Shown here: positions 8,865 through 17,579 of the stretch, piece by piece | How positions within the stretch are numbered: position 1 is the stretch's first letter | How the letters are laid out: every line of letters begins with the position of its first letter | From: SG8-41 sp035649495 | GTDB taxonomy: Bacteria > Pseudomonadota > Gammaproteobacteria > Burkholderiales > SG8-41 | Assembly (NCBI GenBank): GCA_035649495.1 | Contig: DASRJL010000099.1 | Span: forward strand, 25,638-89,637 | DNA length: 64,000 bases | Direction of reading: 5' to 3' | The notes under the pieces: generated by a model | What the model was told of the DNA's origin: nothing | Databases searched by the model: none | What the model saw: only the letters and a program-made list of their open reading frames with translations | Translations under genes and position numbers: made by a program

Positions 8865-9139
8865 AACGCCGGAGCGCGGAGCAGGGGCCCCGGTTTCCGG
8901 GGATGCGACCGCGCAGGCGGAAAAGCGGCCGACATGAAGACTCCTGCACTTGCGATCCTCTGACAGAGGCCGCGGGAGCGTCTCAGATGAGGCGTGCCGG
9001 GATCGCCTGCCGGACCGCGCGCTAGCCAGAACGAAAACGCGGGCGTAAGCTATTTGTACCCACGCCACCGGCGTGAATAAAAGCTTCGGAGGACAGGAGC
9101 TTGCCGCGCGCAGGGCGGTAAACACGCGAGGAGGCAACG
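8865..9139. other. Non-coding gap between rng and the Bug gene
   Basis: No credible gene was found here. A GC hairpin (CCCCGG TTT CCGGGG, near 8887-8901) just after rng lacks a T-run, and a second hairpin (CACGCC ACC GGCGTG, 9061-9075) lies ahead of the Bug gene. The promoter of the Bug gene is presumably here, but no convincing -35/-10 pair was recognised. Confidence 0.5.
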
Positions 9140-10123
9140 ATGACACCGACAGCGCTGCGCAGCACCGTCTTCATACTCGCAGCAGGATTGGCGGATCTGC
9201 TGGCGTTCACGCACGATACCCATGCCGCGGACAAGTACCCCACCCGACCGATCCGCATCGTACAGGGATTCTCCGCGGGCGGCGTCAGCGATACGCTCGC
9301 GCGCATCGCCGGCGAAAAGCTCGGCGAGCGCCTCGGCCAGCCGGTCGTGGTCGAGGGGCGTTCGGGCGGCGGCGGCATCGTCGGCATGACGACGGTGGCC
9401 GAGGCGACACCCGACGGTTACACGCTGCTCCTCGGCCAGACGTCGATCACGATAGCCAACAGTCGCACGGACAAACCGCGCTTCGATCCGATGAAGGAGT
9501 TCGTGCCGGTCAGCATGTTCGGCACCGCACCGTCGATCCTGCTCGCGCATCCGTCGGCGCCAATCAAGTCCGTGAAGGACCTGATCGCCCTGGCGAAGGC
9601 GAAGCCGGGGACGGTGAACTGCGCGACCTCGGGCATAGGCACGACCAACGACCTGGGCGTTCACCTACTCAACTCCATGACGGGCGGCAAGATCGTGCCC
9701 GTGCCCTACAAGGGCTCGGGACCGTCGATGAACGCGGCGCTGGGCAACGAGACTCCGCTGAGCTTCGCGCCGCTCCTGCCCGCCATTCCCCATGTCCAGA
9801 ACCGGCGGCTCGTGCCGCTGGGGATGAGCGGCCTGAAACGCAACCCCGTGCTTCCCGACGTGCCCGCGATCGCGGAGGAGGTTCCCGGCTACCAGGCGGA
9901 CGGCTTTTTCGGCATCGTCGCCTCCCGCAAGGTGCCGAAGCCGATCATCGAGCGGCTGCACCGCGAGTTCAATGCCGTACTGGCGCTGCCGGAAATCCAG
10001 AAAAACTTTACGCGGCAGGGACTGGAAATCGAGATCATGACGATTCCCCAGTTCGCCGAATTCCTCGAGCGCGACGCGAAAAGGTGGTCCGAACTGGTGC
10101 GCAAGGCGGGGCTCGTTTTCTGA
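9140..10123 (+). CDS. Bug-family tripartite tricarboxylate-type solute-binding protein
   Basis: This is a periplasmic receptor of the TctC/Bug family that binds carboxylates, aromatic acids or similar anions. An N-terminal signal peptide (about 30 residues, ending THAAD) precedes the family start KYPTRPIRIVQGFSAGGVSDTLARIAG. The motifs GKIVPVPYKGSGPSMNAALGNE and the C-terminal REFNAVLALPEIQKNF follow. It is 327 residues, full length. No TctA/TctB membrane genes are adjacent, which is common for the expanded Bug families of Burkholderiales, so the ligand cannot be named. The downstream yggT gene is convergent. Confidence 0.93.
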   Translation: MTPTALRSTVFILAAGLADLLAFTHDTHAADKYPTRPIRIVQGFSAGGVSDTLARIAGEKLGERLGQPVVVEGRSGGGGIVGMTTVAEATPDGYTLLLGQTSITIANSRTDKPRFDPMKEFVPVSMFGTAPSILLAHPSAPIKSVKDLIALAKAKPGTVNCATSGIGTTNDLGVHLLNSMTGGKIVPVPYKGSGPSMNAALGNETPLSFAPLLPAIPHVQNRRLVPLGMSGLKRNPVLPDVPAIAEEVPGYQADGFFGIVASRKVPKPIIERLHREFNAVLALPEIQKNFTRQGLEIEIMTIPQFAEFLERDAKRWSELVRKAGLVF

Positions 10124-10127
10124 GCCC

Positions 10128-10703
10128 TCAGAGGAGCCGCATGATGTGCACCTCCGCGAACGCGATCGGGACCATCAGCAGGAGCTGGCAGGCGATGACG
10201 ACGAAGAGCGGCGACAGGTCCACGTTGCCGATGGGCGGAACGAACCGCCGGAACACCCGCAGGAAGGGGCGCGACAGGCTGTTCAGAAGCGGCATCACCG
10301 GACTGTAAGGATTCATCCAGGTCAGCACGGCCTGCACGATGACCACGACCATCACGATGTAGATCAGGAGTTTTGCCAGCACCAGGGCGGCCATCAGGAC
10401 GAGCGCGGCGAACGCAAGCCCTGCCTGGGGTCCGAACTGGTGGCCCTTGATCTGGAGCACGATGGCGAGCTCGATCAGCTGGAGGAGCCACGCCAGCGCC
10501 AGCGTCGCGAGGTCGAGTCCCCACAGCCCCGGAATCACGCGGCGCGCCGGCCGCACCATCCAGTCCGTGAGTGCGTTCAGGAAATCCGACAGGGGATTGC
10601 GCAGGGGCGCGCGCGCCCACTGCATGAAAAAGCGCAGCAGCAGCGCCACCGTGAACAGATCGAACGCGGTGTTGACCAGGAATATGAGTGCCGCGGAAAC
10701 CAA
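10128..10703 (-). CDS. yggT: YggT-family membrane protein
   Basis: The 191-residue integral membrane protein has two YGGT repeats, each with paired hydrophobic helices (LIFLVNTAFDLFTVALLLRF near the N-terminus and ALVLAKLLIYIVMVVVIVQA in the second half). Each repeat is followed by a conserved loop (ARRVIPGLWGLDLATL and PFLRVFRRFVPPIGNVDLSP). Its molecular role is unclear; YggT has been tied to osmotic tolerance. It lies directly downstream of proC with a 3-bp gap, the usual yggS-proC-yggT grouping. Confidence 0.93.
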   Translation of the reverse strand: MVSAALIFLVNTAFDLFTVALLLRFFMQWARAPLRNPLSDFLNALTDWMVRPARRVIPGLWGLDLATLALAWLLQLIELAIVLQIKGHQFGPQAGLAFAALVLMAALVLAKLLIYIVMVVVIVQAVLTWMNPYSPVMPLLNSLSRPFLRVFRRFVPPIGNVDLSPLFVVIACQLLLMVPIAFAEVHIMRLL

Positions 10704-10706
10704 GCG

Positions 10707-11519
10707 TTACTCCCTGCCCAACTCGTCACCCAGCTCGCGCGAGCGCTCCGCGGCGGCCCGCACGGCCCGGACGATCGCTTCCTTGACGCGGTCCGCCTCC
10801 AGAGCCTTCAGGGCGCGCTCGGTGGTGCCGCCCTTCGACGTTACCCGCTCCCGCAGCGTGGCGACAGGATCGCTGCTTCCGAGGGCGAGCCGCGCCGCGC
10901 CGGAAAAAGTCTCCATGGCGAGCTGGCGCGCGGTCTCCGCCGGCAGCCCGAGCTCCTTCGCGGCCTGCTCGAGCGCCTCGATGAAGTAGTAGACGTAGGC
11001 AGGGCCGCTGCCCGACACGGCGGTGATCGCGTCGAGCAGGTCCTCGCGTTCCACCCACACCGTCCTGCCGACTGCGCCGAGTATGGCTTCGGCGCGGGAT
11101 CTCTCTTCCGTGCTGACACCATCCGAAGCATAGAGCGCCGAAATACCGGCGCGCACCAGGGCCGGCGTATTGGGCATCACACGCACTAGCCGCCGGTAGT
11201 CGCCCAGCCAGCGCCCGAGATCGGCAAGGCGGATGCCCGCTGCAATGGTAATGACGAGCTGGGACGCGAGCCGGGCGCGCAATCCCCGCGCTGTCTCGCG
11301 CATCTGCTGCGGCTTGACCGCGATCACGATGCAGTCCGCGACCGCAGCCACCGCATCCAGCGCTGCCCAGGTCGTCACGGCGAACTCGCGCTCCAGCCGC
11401 TCGCGCGCCGCGCCCGCGATCTCGACCACGCAGAGGTCCGCGGCAGGCCAGCCCTGAGCGAGCAGGCCGCCGATCATGGCGCTCGCCATGTTGCCGCCGC
11501 CGATAAAGGTTACTTTCAT
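10707..11519 (-). CDS. proC: Pyrroline-5-carboxylate reductase
   Basis: ProC reduces pyrroline-5-carboxylate to proline with NAD(P)H. The Rossmann motif FIGGGNMASAMIGGLL is at the N-terminus and the catalytic-domain signature SGSGPAYVYYFIEALEQAA lies around residues 165-185. The length of 270 residues is standard. It sits between yggS (upstream, separated by heptad element 3) and yggT. Confidence 0.97.
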   Translation of the reverse strand: MKVTFIGGGNMASAMIGGLLAQGWPAADLCVVEIAGAARERLEREFAVTTWAALDAVAAVADCIVIAVKPQQMRETARGLRARLASQLVITIAAGIRLADLGRWLGDYRRLVRVMPNTPALVRAGISALYASDGVSTEERSRAEAILGAVGRTVWVEREDLLDAITAVSGSGPAYVYYFIEALEQAAKELGLPAETARQLAMETFSGAARLALGSSDPVATLRERVTSKGGTTERALKALEADRVKEAIVRAVRAAAERSRELGDELGRE

Positions 11520-11528
11520 TGGAACTGC

Positions 11529-11633
11529 GTGACCCGTGACCAGTGACCCGTGACTCGAAACAGCATGGCCTCTATGTTATCAGTCGCGGCGGCGACGACC
11601 GGCACCGGTCACCAGTCACGAGTCACCGGTCAC
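11529..11633. repeat. Heptad-repeat hairpin element 3 (GTGACCN type)
   Basis: The left arm (11529-11556) has GTGACCC/GTGACCA/GTGACCC/GTGACTC units, and the right arm (11604-11633) has GGTCACC/AGTCACG/AGTCACC/GGTCAC units, with a loop of about 47 bp. The outer tip on the left reads AACTGCGTGACC, a tip shared with other elements. The right arm forms the last codons and stop of yggS. Confidence 0.85.
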
Positions 11634-12315
11634 TTTTTCGCGATCCGAATATCGCGGTGCCCACACGCACCATCGTTGCACCTTCCAGTATTGCCGCTTC
11701 CATGTCGTCCGACATGCCCATGGACAGCGTGTCGAGCGCGAAACCACGGGCGTTCAAGCCGTCCTTCAGCTCCCGCAGCCGCGCAAACTGCCGCCGCCGG
11801 GACGCCGGATCGGCCGCCGGCTCCGGTATGGCCATCAGGCCGCGCAACCGCAGCCGGGGCAGCCGGGATATTGCCTCCGCCAGCGCCGCCTCGCTGCCGG
11901 GGGGTACGCCGGACTTGCTGGGCTCGCCGCTCACGTTGATCTGTATGCAGACCTCGAGCGGCGGCAAGCCGGCCGGGCGCGCCTCGTTCAGGCGTCCGGC
12001 TATCTTTTCGCGCTCGATCCCGTGCACCCATTGGAAGCATTCCGCGATGAGGCGCGTCTTGTTGCTCTGGATGGGGCCGATGAAGTGCCACAAGATCTCC
12101 AGATGGGACAGCTCTGTGGCTTTTTTCACGCCTTCCTGCGCCTGGTTCTCGCCAAACGACCGCTGCCCGCAGGCATGGGCCTCCGCGACCAGCGCCGCCG
12201 GAAAGGTCTTGCTGACCGCGACGAGCGCAACGTCATCGGGCGACCTTCCGGCTGCGCTGGCTGCGCGCGCGATGCGACCGTGCACGGCTTGCAAGTTGGC
12301 GGCGATTATGCCCAT
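11623..12315 (-). CDS. yggS: PLP-binding homeostasis protein YggS (PLPBP)
   Basis: The 230-residue alanine-racemase-like TIM barrel binds pyridoxal phosphate through Lys36 (VAVSKTF) and buffers PLP and amino-acid pools. Other family motifs are FGENQAQEGVKK, WHFIGPIQSNKTR and LSMGMSDDMEAAILEGATMVRVGTAIFG. The C-terminus ...GSRKSDR-stop is encoded by the right arm of heptad element 3, so the tail is repeat-derived. pilT starts 107 bp away in the opposite direction. Confidence 0.96.
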   Translation of the reverse strand: MGIIAANLQAVHGRIARAASAAGRSPDDVALVAVSKTFPAALVAEAHACGQRSFGENQAQEGVKKATELSHLEILWHFIGPIQSNKTRLIAECFQWVHGIEREKIAGRLNEARPAGLPPLEVCIQINVSGEPSKSGVPPGSEAALAEAISRLPRLRLRGLMAIPEPAADPASRRRQFARLRELKDGLNARGFALDTLSMGMSDDMEAAILEGATMVRVGTAIFGSRKSDR

Positions 12316-12422
12316 AATTTCCCGCGGCTGGACCGTCGAGGCATCGAACGAAAAATCAGGGCTCTGCCCATTGTTTCCTCACCTGAATTCTCTTTCTTTT
12401 TCTACGCTTTCCGGAAAGTAAC

Positions 12423-13466
12423 ATGGACATATCCGAGCTGCTAGCTTTCGTGGTCAAGAACAAGGCCTCCGACCTGCACCTGTCGGCCGGGCTGCCGCCG
12501 ATGATCCGCGTGCACGGCGACGTGCGCCGGATCAATCTCCCCGCGCTGGAGCACAAGGACGTGCACGCCATGGTGTACGACATCATGAACGACGGCCAGC
12601 GCAAGTTCTACGAGGAAAACCTGGAGTGCGACTTCTCGTTCGCGATTCCCAACCTCGCGCGCTTCCGGGTGAACGCCTTCGTGCAGCAGCGCGGCGCCGC
12701 GGCGGTGATGCGGACCATTCCGTCCAAGATACTCTCGCTGGAGGATCTCAAGGCCCCCAAGATCTTCGCCGAGCTCGCCGACCAGCCGCGCGGCGTGGTG
12801 CTGGTGACGGGCCCGACCGGGTCCGGCAAATCGACGACGCTCGCGGCGATGGTCAATCACAAGAACGAGAACGAGTACGGGCACATCCTGACGGTGGAAG
12901 ACCCGATCGAGTTCGTGCACGAATCCAAGAAGTGCCTGATCAATCAGCGCGAGGTCGGCCCGCACACGCTGTCGTTCAACAACGCTCTGCGCAGCGCGCT
13001 GCGCGAGGATCCGGACGTGATCCTGGTGGGCGAGATGCGCGACCTGGAAACCATCCGCCTGGCGATGACCGCGGCGGAAACCGGCCACCTGGTGTTCGGC
13101 ACCCTGCACACCAGCTCCGCAGCGAAGACCATAGACCGCATCATCGACGTCTTCCCCGCCGAGGAAAAGGAAATGATGCGCGCGATGCTGTCGGAATCGC
13201 TGCGCGCGGTGATCTCCCAGACGCTGCTGAAGACCAAGGACGGCTCGAGCCGCGTGGCGGCGCACGAGATCATGGTCGGCACGCCCGCGATCAGAAACCT
13301 GATCCGCGAGGCCAAGGTGGCGCAGATGTATTCCGCGATTCAGACCGGACAGAACTACGGGATGCAGACGCTGGACCAGAACCTGCAGGACCTGGTCAGG
13401 CGCAACGTGGTCTCGATGGATGAGGCGCGGAGCAAGGCGGCGAACAAGGACAATTTCAAGGGGTAG
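12423..13466 (+). CDS. pilT: Type IV pilus retraction ATPase PilT
   Basis: The hexameric motor depolymerises type IV pili for twitching and DNA uptake. The product has 347 residues, with an N-terminal PAS-like region (MDISELLAFVVKNKASDLHLS), Walker A GPTGSGKST (about 129-137), an Asp box and Walker B (ILVGEMRDLETI), a His box (TGHLVFGTLHTSS) and the PilT-specific AIRNLIREAK motif. It is divergent from yggS and is followed after 3 bp by pilU. Confidence 0.97.
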   Translation: MDISELLAFVVKNKASDLHLSAGLPPMIRVHGDVRRINLPALEHKDVHAMVYDIMNDGQRKFYEENLECDFSFAIPNLARFRVNAFVQQRGAAAVMRTIPSKILSLEDLKAPKIFAELADQPRGVVLVTGPTGSGKSTTLAAMVNHKNENEYGHILTVEDPIEFVHESKKCLINQREVGPHTLSFNNALRSALREDPDVILVGEMRDLETIRLAMTAAETGHLVFGTLHTSSAAKTIDRIIDVFPAEEKEMMRAMLSESLRAVISQTLLKTKDGSSRVAAHEIMVGTPAIRNLIREAKVAQMYSAIQTGQNYGMQTLDQNLQDLVRRNVVSMDEARSKAANKDNFKG

Positions 13467-13469
13467 GGA

Positions 13470-14606
13470 ATGGAACGAGACCAGGCAGTCAAGTTCATGC
13501 ACGACCTGCTGCGGGCGATGGTGTCCAAGAAGGCATCCGACCTGTTCATTACGGCCGGATTCCCGCCGGCGATCAAGCTCGACGGGAAGATGACGCCGGT
13601 CGCGAACCAGCCGCTTACGCCGCAGCACACCGCGGAGCTGACGCGCGCGATGATGAACGACAAGCAGGCGGGCGAGTTCGAGGCGACGAAGGAGTGCAAT
13701 TTCGCGATCAATCCCGGCGGCATCGGCCGGTTTCGCGTGAACGCGTTCCTGCAGCAGGGCCGCATCGGCATGATCATGCGCACGATCACCACGGCGATAC
13801 CGAAGATGGAGGACTTGCACCTGCCGCCGGTGCTGAAAGACGTCGTGATGACCAAACGCGGCCTCGTCATCCTGGTGGGCGGCACCGGGTCGGGCAAGTC
13901 CACGTCGCTGGCCGCCATGCTCGGCTACCGCAACGAGAACAGCTACGGCCACATCATCACCATCGAGGACCCCGTCGAGTACACGCACGAGCACAAGAAC
14001 TGCGTCATCACGCAGCGCGAGGTGGGCGTGGACACCGACTCGTGGCACGCCGCGCTCAAGAACACGCTGCGCCAGGCGCCCGACGTGATCCTGATCGGCG
14101 AGATCCGCGACCGCGACACCATGGACTACGCGATCGCGTTCGCGGAGACCGGGCACCTGTGCATGGCGACGCTGCACGCGAACAGCGCCAACCAGGCGCT
14201 CGACCGCATCATCAACTTCTTCCCGGAGGAGCGCCGGCACCAGCTCCTCATGGACCTCTCGCTCAACATCCGCGCGCTGATCGCGCAGCGGCTGATCCCG
14301 AAAAAGGACGGCAAGGGGCGCTCCTGCGCGGTGGAGATCATGTTGAACTCCCCGCTGATCTCGGATCTCATCTTCAAGGGCGAGGTGCACGAGATCAAAT
14401 CCATCATGTCGAAGTCGCGCGAGTTGGGCATGCAGACCTTCGACCAGCACCTGTTCGACCTCTACGAGCAGGGGATGATCAGCTACGAGGACGCGCTGCG
14501 CAACGCCGATTCGGTGAACGAGCTGCGGCTCATGATCAAGCTCCAGGGCAAGGAAGCCAAGGACAAGGACGTGATGACGGGGATCGAGCACCTCAATATC
14601 GTTTAA
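13470..14606 (+). CDS. pilU: Type IV pilus ATPase PilU
   Basis: This PilT paralogue assists retraction under load. At 378 residues it matches PilU, and it carries ASDLFITAGFPPAIKLDGK, Walker A GGTGSGKSTS, ILIGEIRDRDTMDYAI and AETGHLCMATLHANSANQA. The start ATG is 3 bp after the pilT stop in the same transcript. Its TAA lies in the first arm of a 28-bp palindrome. Confidence 0.96.
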   Translation: MERDQAVKFMHDLLRAMVSKKASDLFITAGFPPAIKLDGKMTPVANQPLTPQHTAELTRAMMNDKQAGEFEATKECNFAINPGGIGRFRVNAFLQQGRIGMIMRTITTAIPKMEDLHLPPVLKDVVMTKRGLVILVGGTGSGKSTSLAAMLGYRNENSYGHIITIEDPVEYTHEHKNCVITQREVGVDTDSWHAALKNTLRQAPDVILIGEIRDRDTMDYAIAFAETGHLCMATLHANSANQALDRIINFFPEERRHQLLMDLSLNIRALIAQRLIPKKDGKGRSCAVEIMLNSPLISDLIFKGEVHEIKSIMSKSRELGMQTFDQHLFDLYEQGMISYEDALRNADSVNELRLMIKLQGKEAKDKDVMTGIEHLNIV

Positions 14607-14630
14607 TCCGGCACGTCCGTGCCGGATTAA
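14603..14630. terminator. Perfect 28-bp palindrome at the end of pilU (terminator-like, no T-run)
   Basis: TTAATCCGGCACG, then TC, then CGTGCCGGATTAA gives a 13-bp perfect stem that includes the pilU stop codon. There is no T-tract, so intrinsic termination is doubtful. It may instead protect the 3' end of the pilTU mRNA. Confidence 0.45.
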
Positions 14631-14632
14631 AT

Positions 14633-14720
14633 GCGCCGGTTCGAACGGACGGGAAACAAGGCGTCCGCCGTTCAACCGGCGCGGGACACAGGATAAAGGC
14701 GTCGGGATTCAACCGGCGCC
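14633..14720. repeat. Inverted repeats of the GCGCCGGTTGAA type
   Basis: GCGCCGGTTCGAACGGACG (14633-14651) pairs with CGTCCGCCGTTCAACCGGCG (14662-14681). A third copy, ATTCAACCGGCGCC, is at 14707-14720. A similar paired-hairpin structure with an ACCGAACGGACG core occurs at 26757-26834, so this is a second repeat type, unrelated to the heptads. Confidence 0.55.
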
Positions 14721-14778
14721 TTTCTTGCGTACACAGCCTGTCGGCGTGCTCTGCGTTCATCGGCGGTTGCTCTGACCC

Positions 14779-15225
14779 CTACGTGCCGTGCCGCGCCTGG
14801 CTCCCTCCCGCCTTCGGCGGGTAGCGCAGCGCGGAGGTAACCGCCGAAGCGTCCATCTTGCCGAGGCGCACGAGCCGCGCCTCGATTGCCGCGCGGCTGC
14901 GGCTATGGGCGCGCGCCAGCTCGTCCACCGTCCTGCCCATGTCGAAGCTGTTTACGAGGCGCTGTTCCTCCTCGGACGTCCAGCGCGAGCCGGAGCCGGA
15001 CTCGGGCATGGCCGGCCGCCGCTCCGCCGCGGGCGCAGCCGAGGTTGACGCAGATGAGGCCGGCGCGGCCTCACCGGCGCCTTCGACCGCGCGCATGGCT
15101 TCGAACAGCGCGCGCACCGTGTCGGGATGCTGGTACGGGCTGTCGGCGCCGAACTTCTCGCCCGTCGCGGGGTGTATGCCGTTCGCGAGCGCGTTCAGGA
15201 TTCTCAACGTCTGTTCCTTGTTCAT
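14779..15225 (-). CDS. Hypothetical protein with C-terminal helix-turn-helix-like region
   Basis: I do not recognise a named family with confidence. The 148-residue product starts at 15225 (MNKEQTLRILNALANG), which has GGAGG seven bases upstream. The frame extends to 15282 without support. Residues 1-50 carry GIHPATGEKFGADSPYQHPDTVRALF, 51-80 are Ala/Pro/Ser-rich linker, and 80-125 (SRWTSEEEQRLVNSFDMG then VDELARAHSRSRAAIEARLVRLG) look like a helix-turn-helix of the kind found in small DNA-binding or helicase-associated modules. It is divergent from the protease gene at 15395. Confidence 0.7.
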   Translation of the reverse strand: MNKEQTLRILNALANGIHPATGEKFGADSPYQHPDTVRALFEAMRAVEGAGEAAPASSASTSAAPAAERRPAMPESGSGSRWTSEEEQRLVNSFDMGRTVDELARAHSRSRAAIEARLVRLGKMDASAVTSALRYPPKAGGSQARHGT

Positions 15226-15394
15226 GGCTATCCTCCGTGTTTGAGTGATGCGGGCCGGATGCGGCCCGCGAGTACGCACCAACGCATCGGAGACGACGAA
15301 GGATGACGGCTAGTCCGAAGGTAATACCCGAGTGGCGGCGTCTCGGATGCAACGCTGTCATCCTGAGCGCGCGGCGCGCGTTGTACGATGCTGT

Positions 15395-15862
15395 ATGGGA
15401 TTAGTGAACGGCAGGATCGTCCTGAGAAATCCGCGCCTGCCGGGTCTGGCGGAGGCGGAGGTGGAAGTGCTTGTGGATACAGGTGCGGTGCATCTCTGCA
15501 TACCGGAACCGGTGCGGGCGCTGCTGAAACTGGAACCAATGGACTCGAAGGAAGTAACGCTCGCCGACGGGCGCAGGACGCGCGTGCCTTACGTAGGGCC
15601 GATCGAGATCCTGTTCAGGAACCGCATCGGGTTTGCCGGCGCGCTGGTCATGGGCGATCAGGTCCTGCTCGGCGCGATTCCGATGGAGGACATGGACCTC
15701 GTCGTGATTCCGAAGACGCGCACGCTGGACGTCAATCCCGACAGCCCGGACATCGCCTCGACCATCGTCAAGGACGTAGAGGCCGTGTACGGCATCCGAC
15801 GCTCCCCGGCCGGTGACACGTCAGGTATCAACAAGGAGTGGCTGATCAGGACGGCGCAGTGA
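15395..15862 (+). CDS. Clan AA retropepsin-like aspartic protease family protein
   Basis: The 155-residue protein has the active-site motif VDTGAVHLCIPEPV near the N-terminus, followed by the flap-like region VTLADGRRTRVPYVGPIEI and VLLGAIPMEDMDLVV, the pattern of small bacterial clan AA proteases. Such proteins act as homodimers, each giving one catalytic Asp, and their targets are mostly unknown. The start ATG 15395 (MGLVNGRIVL) fits the fold. The upstream in-frame ATG 15332 adds an unlikely Arg/Cys-rich leader. It converges on rlmL. Confidence 0.8.
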   Translation: MGLVNGRIVLRNPRLPGLAEAEVEVLVDTGAVHLCIPEPVRALLKLEPMDSKEVTLADGRRTRVPYVGPIEILFRNRIGFAGALVMGDQVLLGAIPMEDMDLVVIPKTRTLDVNPDSPDIASTIVKDVEAVYGIRRSPAGDTSGINKEWLIRTAQ

Positions 15863-15871
15863 AGAACGATG

Positions 15872-17020
15872 TCACTTTTTCTCGCGCCTCCGGCTTCCCG
15901 CCACCAGTTCGTACTTGAACAGCCGGCATTCGAACGCGCCGTTGTAGAGGGGTATCCGCCGTGACGCTGCGAGCCGGATCAACTTCGGCAACCGCAAGTC
16001 CGCGGTGAATATGTACGCGGTCCAGCCCGTAAAGCGCTGTTTCAGAACATCGCCCAGCTTCGGGTAGAAGGCGGCGAGGTCCTCGCCTTCTCCCGTGCGC
16101 TCCCCGTAGGGCGGATTCATCGCCATGATCCCGGCTGCCGCGGGCGGGCTCGCGTCGAGCATGCTCATCTGCTTCAACTGCACCGCGCCGGCGATTCCTG
16201 CGGCCTGAAGATTCTCCCGCGCGAGTCCGAGCGCGTTGCCGGATCGGTCGCTGCCATATATCTCGAGCGCGGTCGCGGGTTTCCCGCGCGCCCGCGCCTT
16301 GTCGCGCAGCGCGCCCCATGCTGTCGCATCGAAGTTATTCAGCTTTTCGAAGCCGAAGGTGCGGTTCGCCCCGGGCGCGATGTCGAGCGCCATCATGGCG
16401 GCCTCGACGAGGAACGTCCCGCTGCCGCACATGGGATCGAAGAAGGGCGTCGGCACCCCCCAGCCGGTCAGCTTGAGGATGCCCGCGGCGAGGTTCTCGC
16501 GCAGCGGCGCTTCACCTCTGACGGCGCGCCAGCCGCGCCGGAATAGCGGCGCGCCCGAGGTATCCAGGTAGAAGGTCGCCTCGTTCTGCGTCAGGAAAAC
16601 GTGGATGCGAACGTCGGGCTCCTGGGTATCGACGTCCGGACGCTTGCCGTGCCCTTCGCGGAATACATCGCATACCGCGTCCTTTACCCGCAGCGTGACG
16701 AAGTCGAGGCTCTTGACCGGGGACTTGATTGCCGCCGTGTCGACGCGTATCGAGCGCTGCACATCGAAATGCCGCAGCCACCGCAGCCGGCGCGCGGCTT
16801 CGTATATGTCGTGCTCGCTCCGGTAGGGGGCGCTCCCGACCTGCCACAGGACCCGGCTCGCGACGCGGCTCTCCAGGTTGGCTGCGTAACAGAGAGCGAA
16901 TTCACCGGCGAACGCGACCCCGCCGTCTACAGGTTTCGCCTCATGCGCGCCCAGCGCGGCAAGCTCGGCGGCGAGCACCTGCTCCAGGCCGCGGGGGCAG
17001 GTGGCGAAGAATCTCTCCAT
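15872..17020 (-). CDS. rlmL: THUMP-domain class I rRNA methyltransferase (RlmL-like)
   Basis: RlmL methylates N2 of G2445 in 23S rRNA. The 382-residue product matches the N-terminal half of the E. coli RlmKL fusion: ferredoxin-like start (MERFFATCPRGLEQVLAAEL), THUMP domain (about 50-155), the Rossmann methyltransferase segment FFDPMCGSGTFLVEAAMMA and the catalytic NPPYGER. No RlmK part is attached. The ATG lies directly beside heptad element 4, which would form its 5' leader. Confidence 0.9.
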   Translation of the reverse strand: MERFFATCPRGLEQVLAAELAALGAHEAKPVDGGVAFAGEFALCYAANLESRVASRVLWQVGSAPYRSEHDIYEAARRLRWLRHFDVQRSIRVDTAAIKSPVKSLDFVTLRVKDAVCDVFREGHGKRPDVDTQEPDVRIHVFLTQNEATFYLDTSGAPLFRRGWRAVRGEAPLRENLAAGILKLTGWGVPTPFFDPMCGSGTFLVEAAMMALDIAPGANRTFGFEKLNNFDATAWGALRDKARARGKPATALEIYGSDRSGNALGLARENLQAAGIAGAVQLKQMSMLDASPPAAAGIMAMNPPYGERTGEGEDLAAFYPKLGDVLKQRFTGWTAYIFTADLRLPKLIRLAASRRIPLYNGAFECRLFKYELVAGSRRREKK

Positions 17021-17125
17021 CAGCGACCAGTGACCGGTGACTGGTGACCGGAAAATGCGTTCAGCCGGCTACGCCAGCCTTGCTTGCAGTTGACTAGCTT
17101 ACTGGTCACGGGTCACCGGTCACGC
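17021..17125. repeat. Heptad-repeat hairpin element 4 (GTGACCN type)
   Basis: The left arm (17021-17051) has GCGACCA/GTGACCG/GTGACTG/GTGACCG units. The right arm (17099-17125) has TGGTCAC/GGGTCAC/CGGTCAC units ending CGCAC, and the loop is about 47 bp. It fills the whole gap between the HIRAN gene and rlmL and encodes the HIRAN gene's last codons. Confidence 0.85.
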
Positions 17126-17511
17126 ACTTCAAGCAAAGCTACCACTTCCACCTCCAGCCGCACGCTGCGATTGCGGTTTTCGACCAGCCGGGCCACGTGT
17201 GCCTGGAGCGCCGTGCCGCGATCGAGCTGGCGCGCGACCGCCGCATTGTCGGGGCGCGGCAGATAGCCGAGCTTGCGGCCCTGCCAGTCGATGCGAACGG
17301 CGTTCGGATCATACGGATTGTCCGGCTCGCGCACGAGTTCGAGCCGGTCTCCGGCCCTCACCTCCCGCCACACCTCGAGTGCTTCGTAGTGGCGGAAGCC
17401 GGCGAGGGGCGAACGCTGCACCACGATTGCCGCCTCGGCTGCAAGCAGGCAGGACGCCGCGCCCGCCCAGACGATTCCAGCGATCGCTTGCATGCACGAG
17501 TGGCGCACCAT
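17113..17511 (-). CDS. Exported HIRAN-domain protein
   Basis: The product is up to 132 residues. A likely signal peptide (MQAIAGIVWAGAASCLLAAEA, from the second Met at 17493) precedes a HIRAN fold: YEALEVWREVRAGDRLELVREPDN, then YDPNAVRIDWQGRKLGYLP. HIRAN domains in helicases bind DNA ends. Stand-alone secreted versions in proteobacteria have no assigned role. The tail EVRDR-stop is written by the right arm of heptad element 4. hemJ lies 68 bp upstream on the same strand. Confidence 0.8.
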   Translation of the reverse strand: MVRHSCMQAIAGIVWAGAASCLLAAEAAIVVQRSPLAGFRHYEALEVWREVRAGDRLELVREPDNPYDPNAVRIDWQGRKLGYLPRPDNAAVARQLDRGTALQAHVARLVENRNRSVRLEVEVVALLEVRDR

Positions 17512-17579
17512 GCTTCCCTGAACGCTCGCGGGCGCACGTCGATGACAGGATCAGGCTCACGACTCCTATGCCTTTAGAT

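Noticed and set aside
12441..14675. 744-residue open frame on the minus strand across pilT-pilU
   Set aside because: It is the antisense shadow of two clear genes in GC-rich DNA; its His/Arg/Val composition and lack of domains fit a codon-bias artefact. Similar long shadows oppose aceE, rng, the symporter and glyS.
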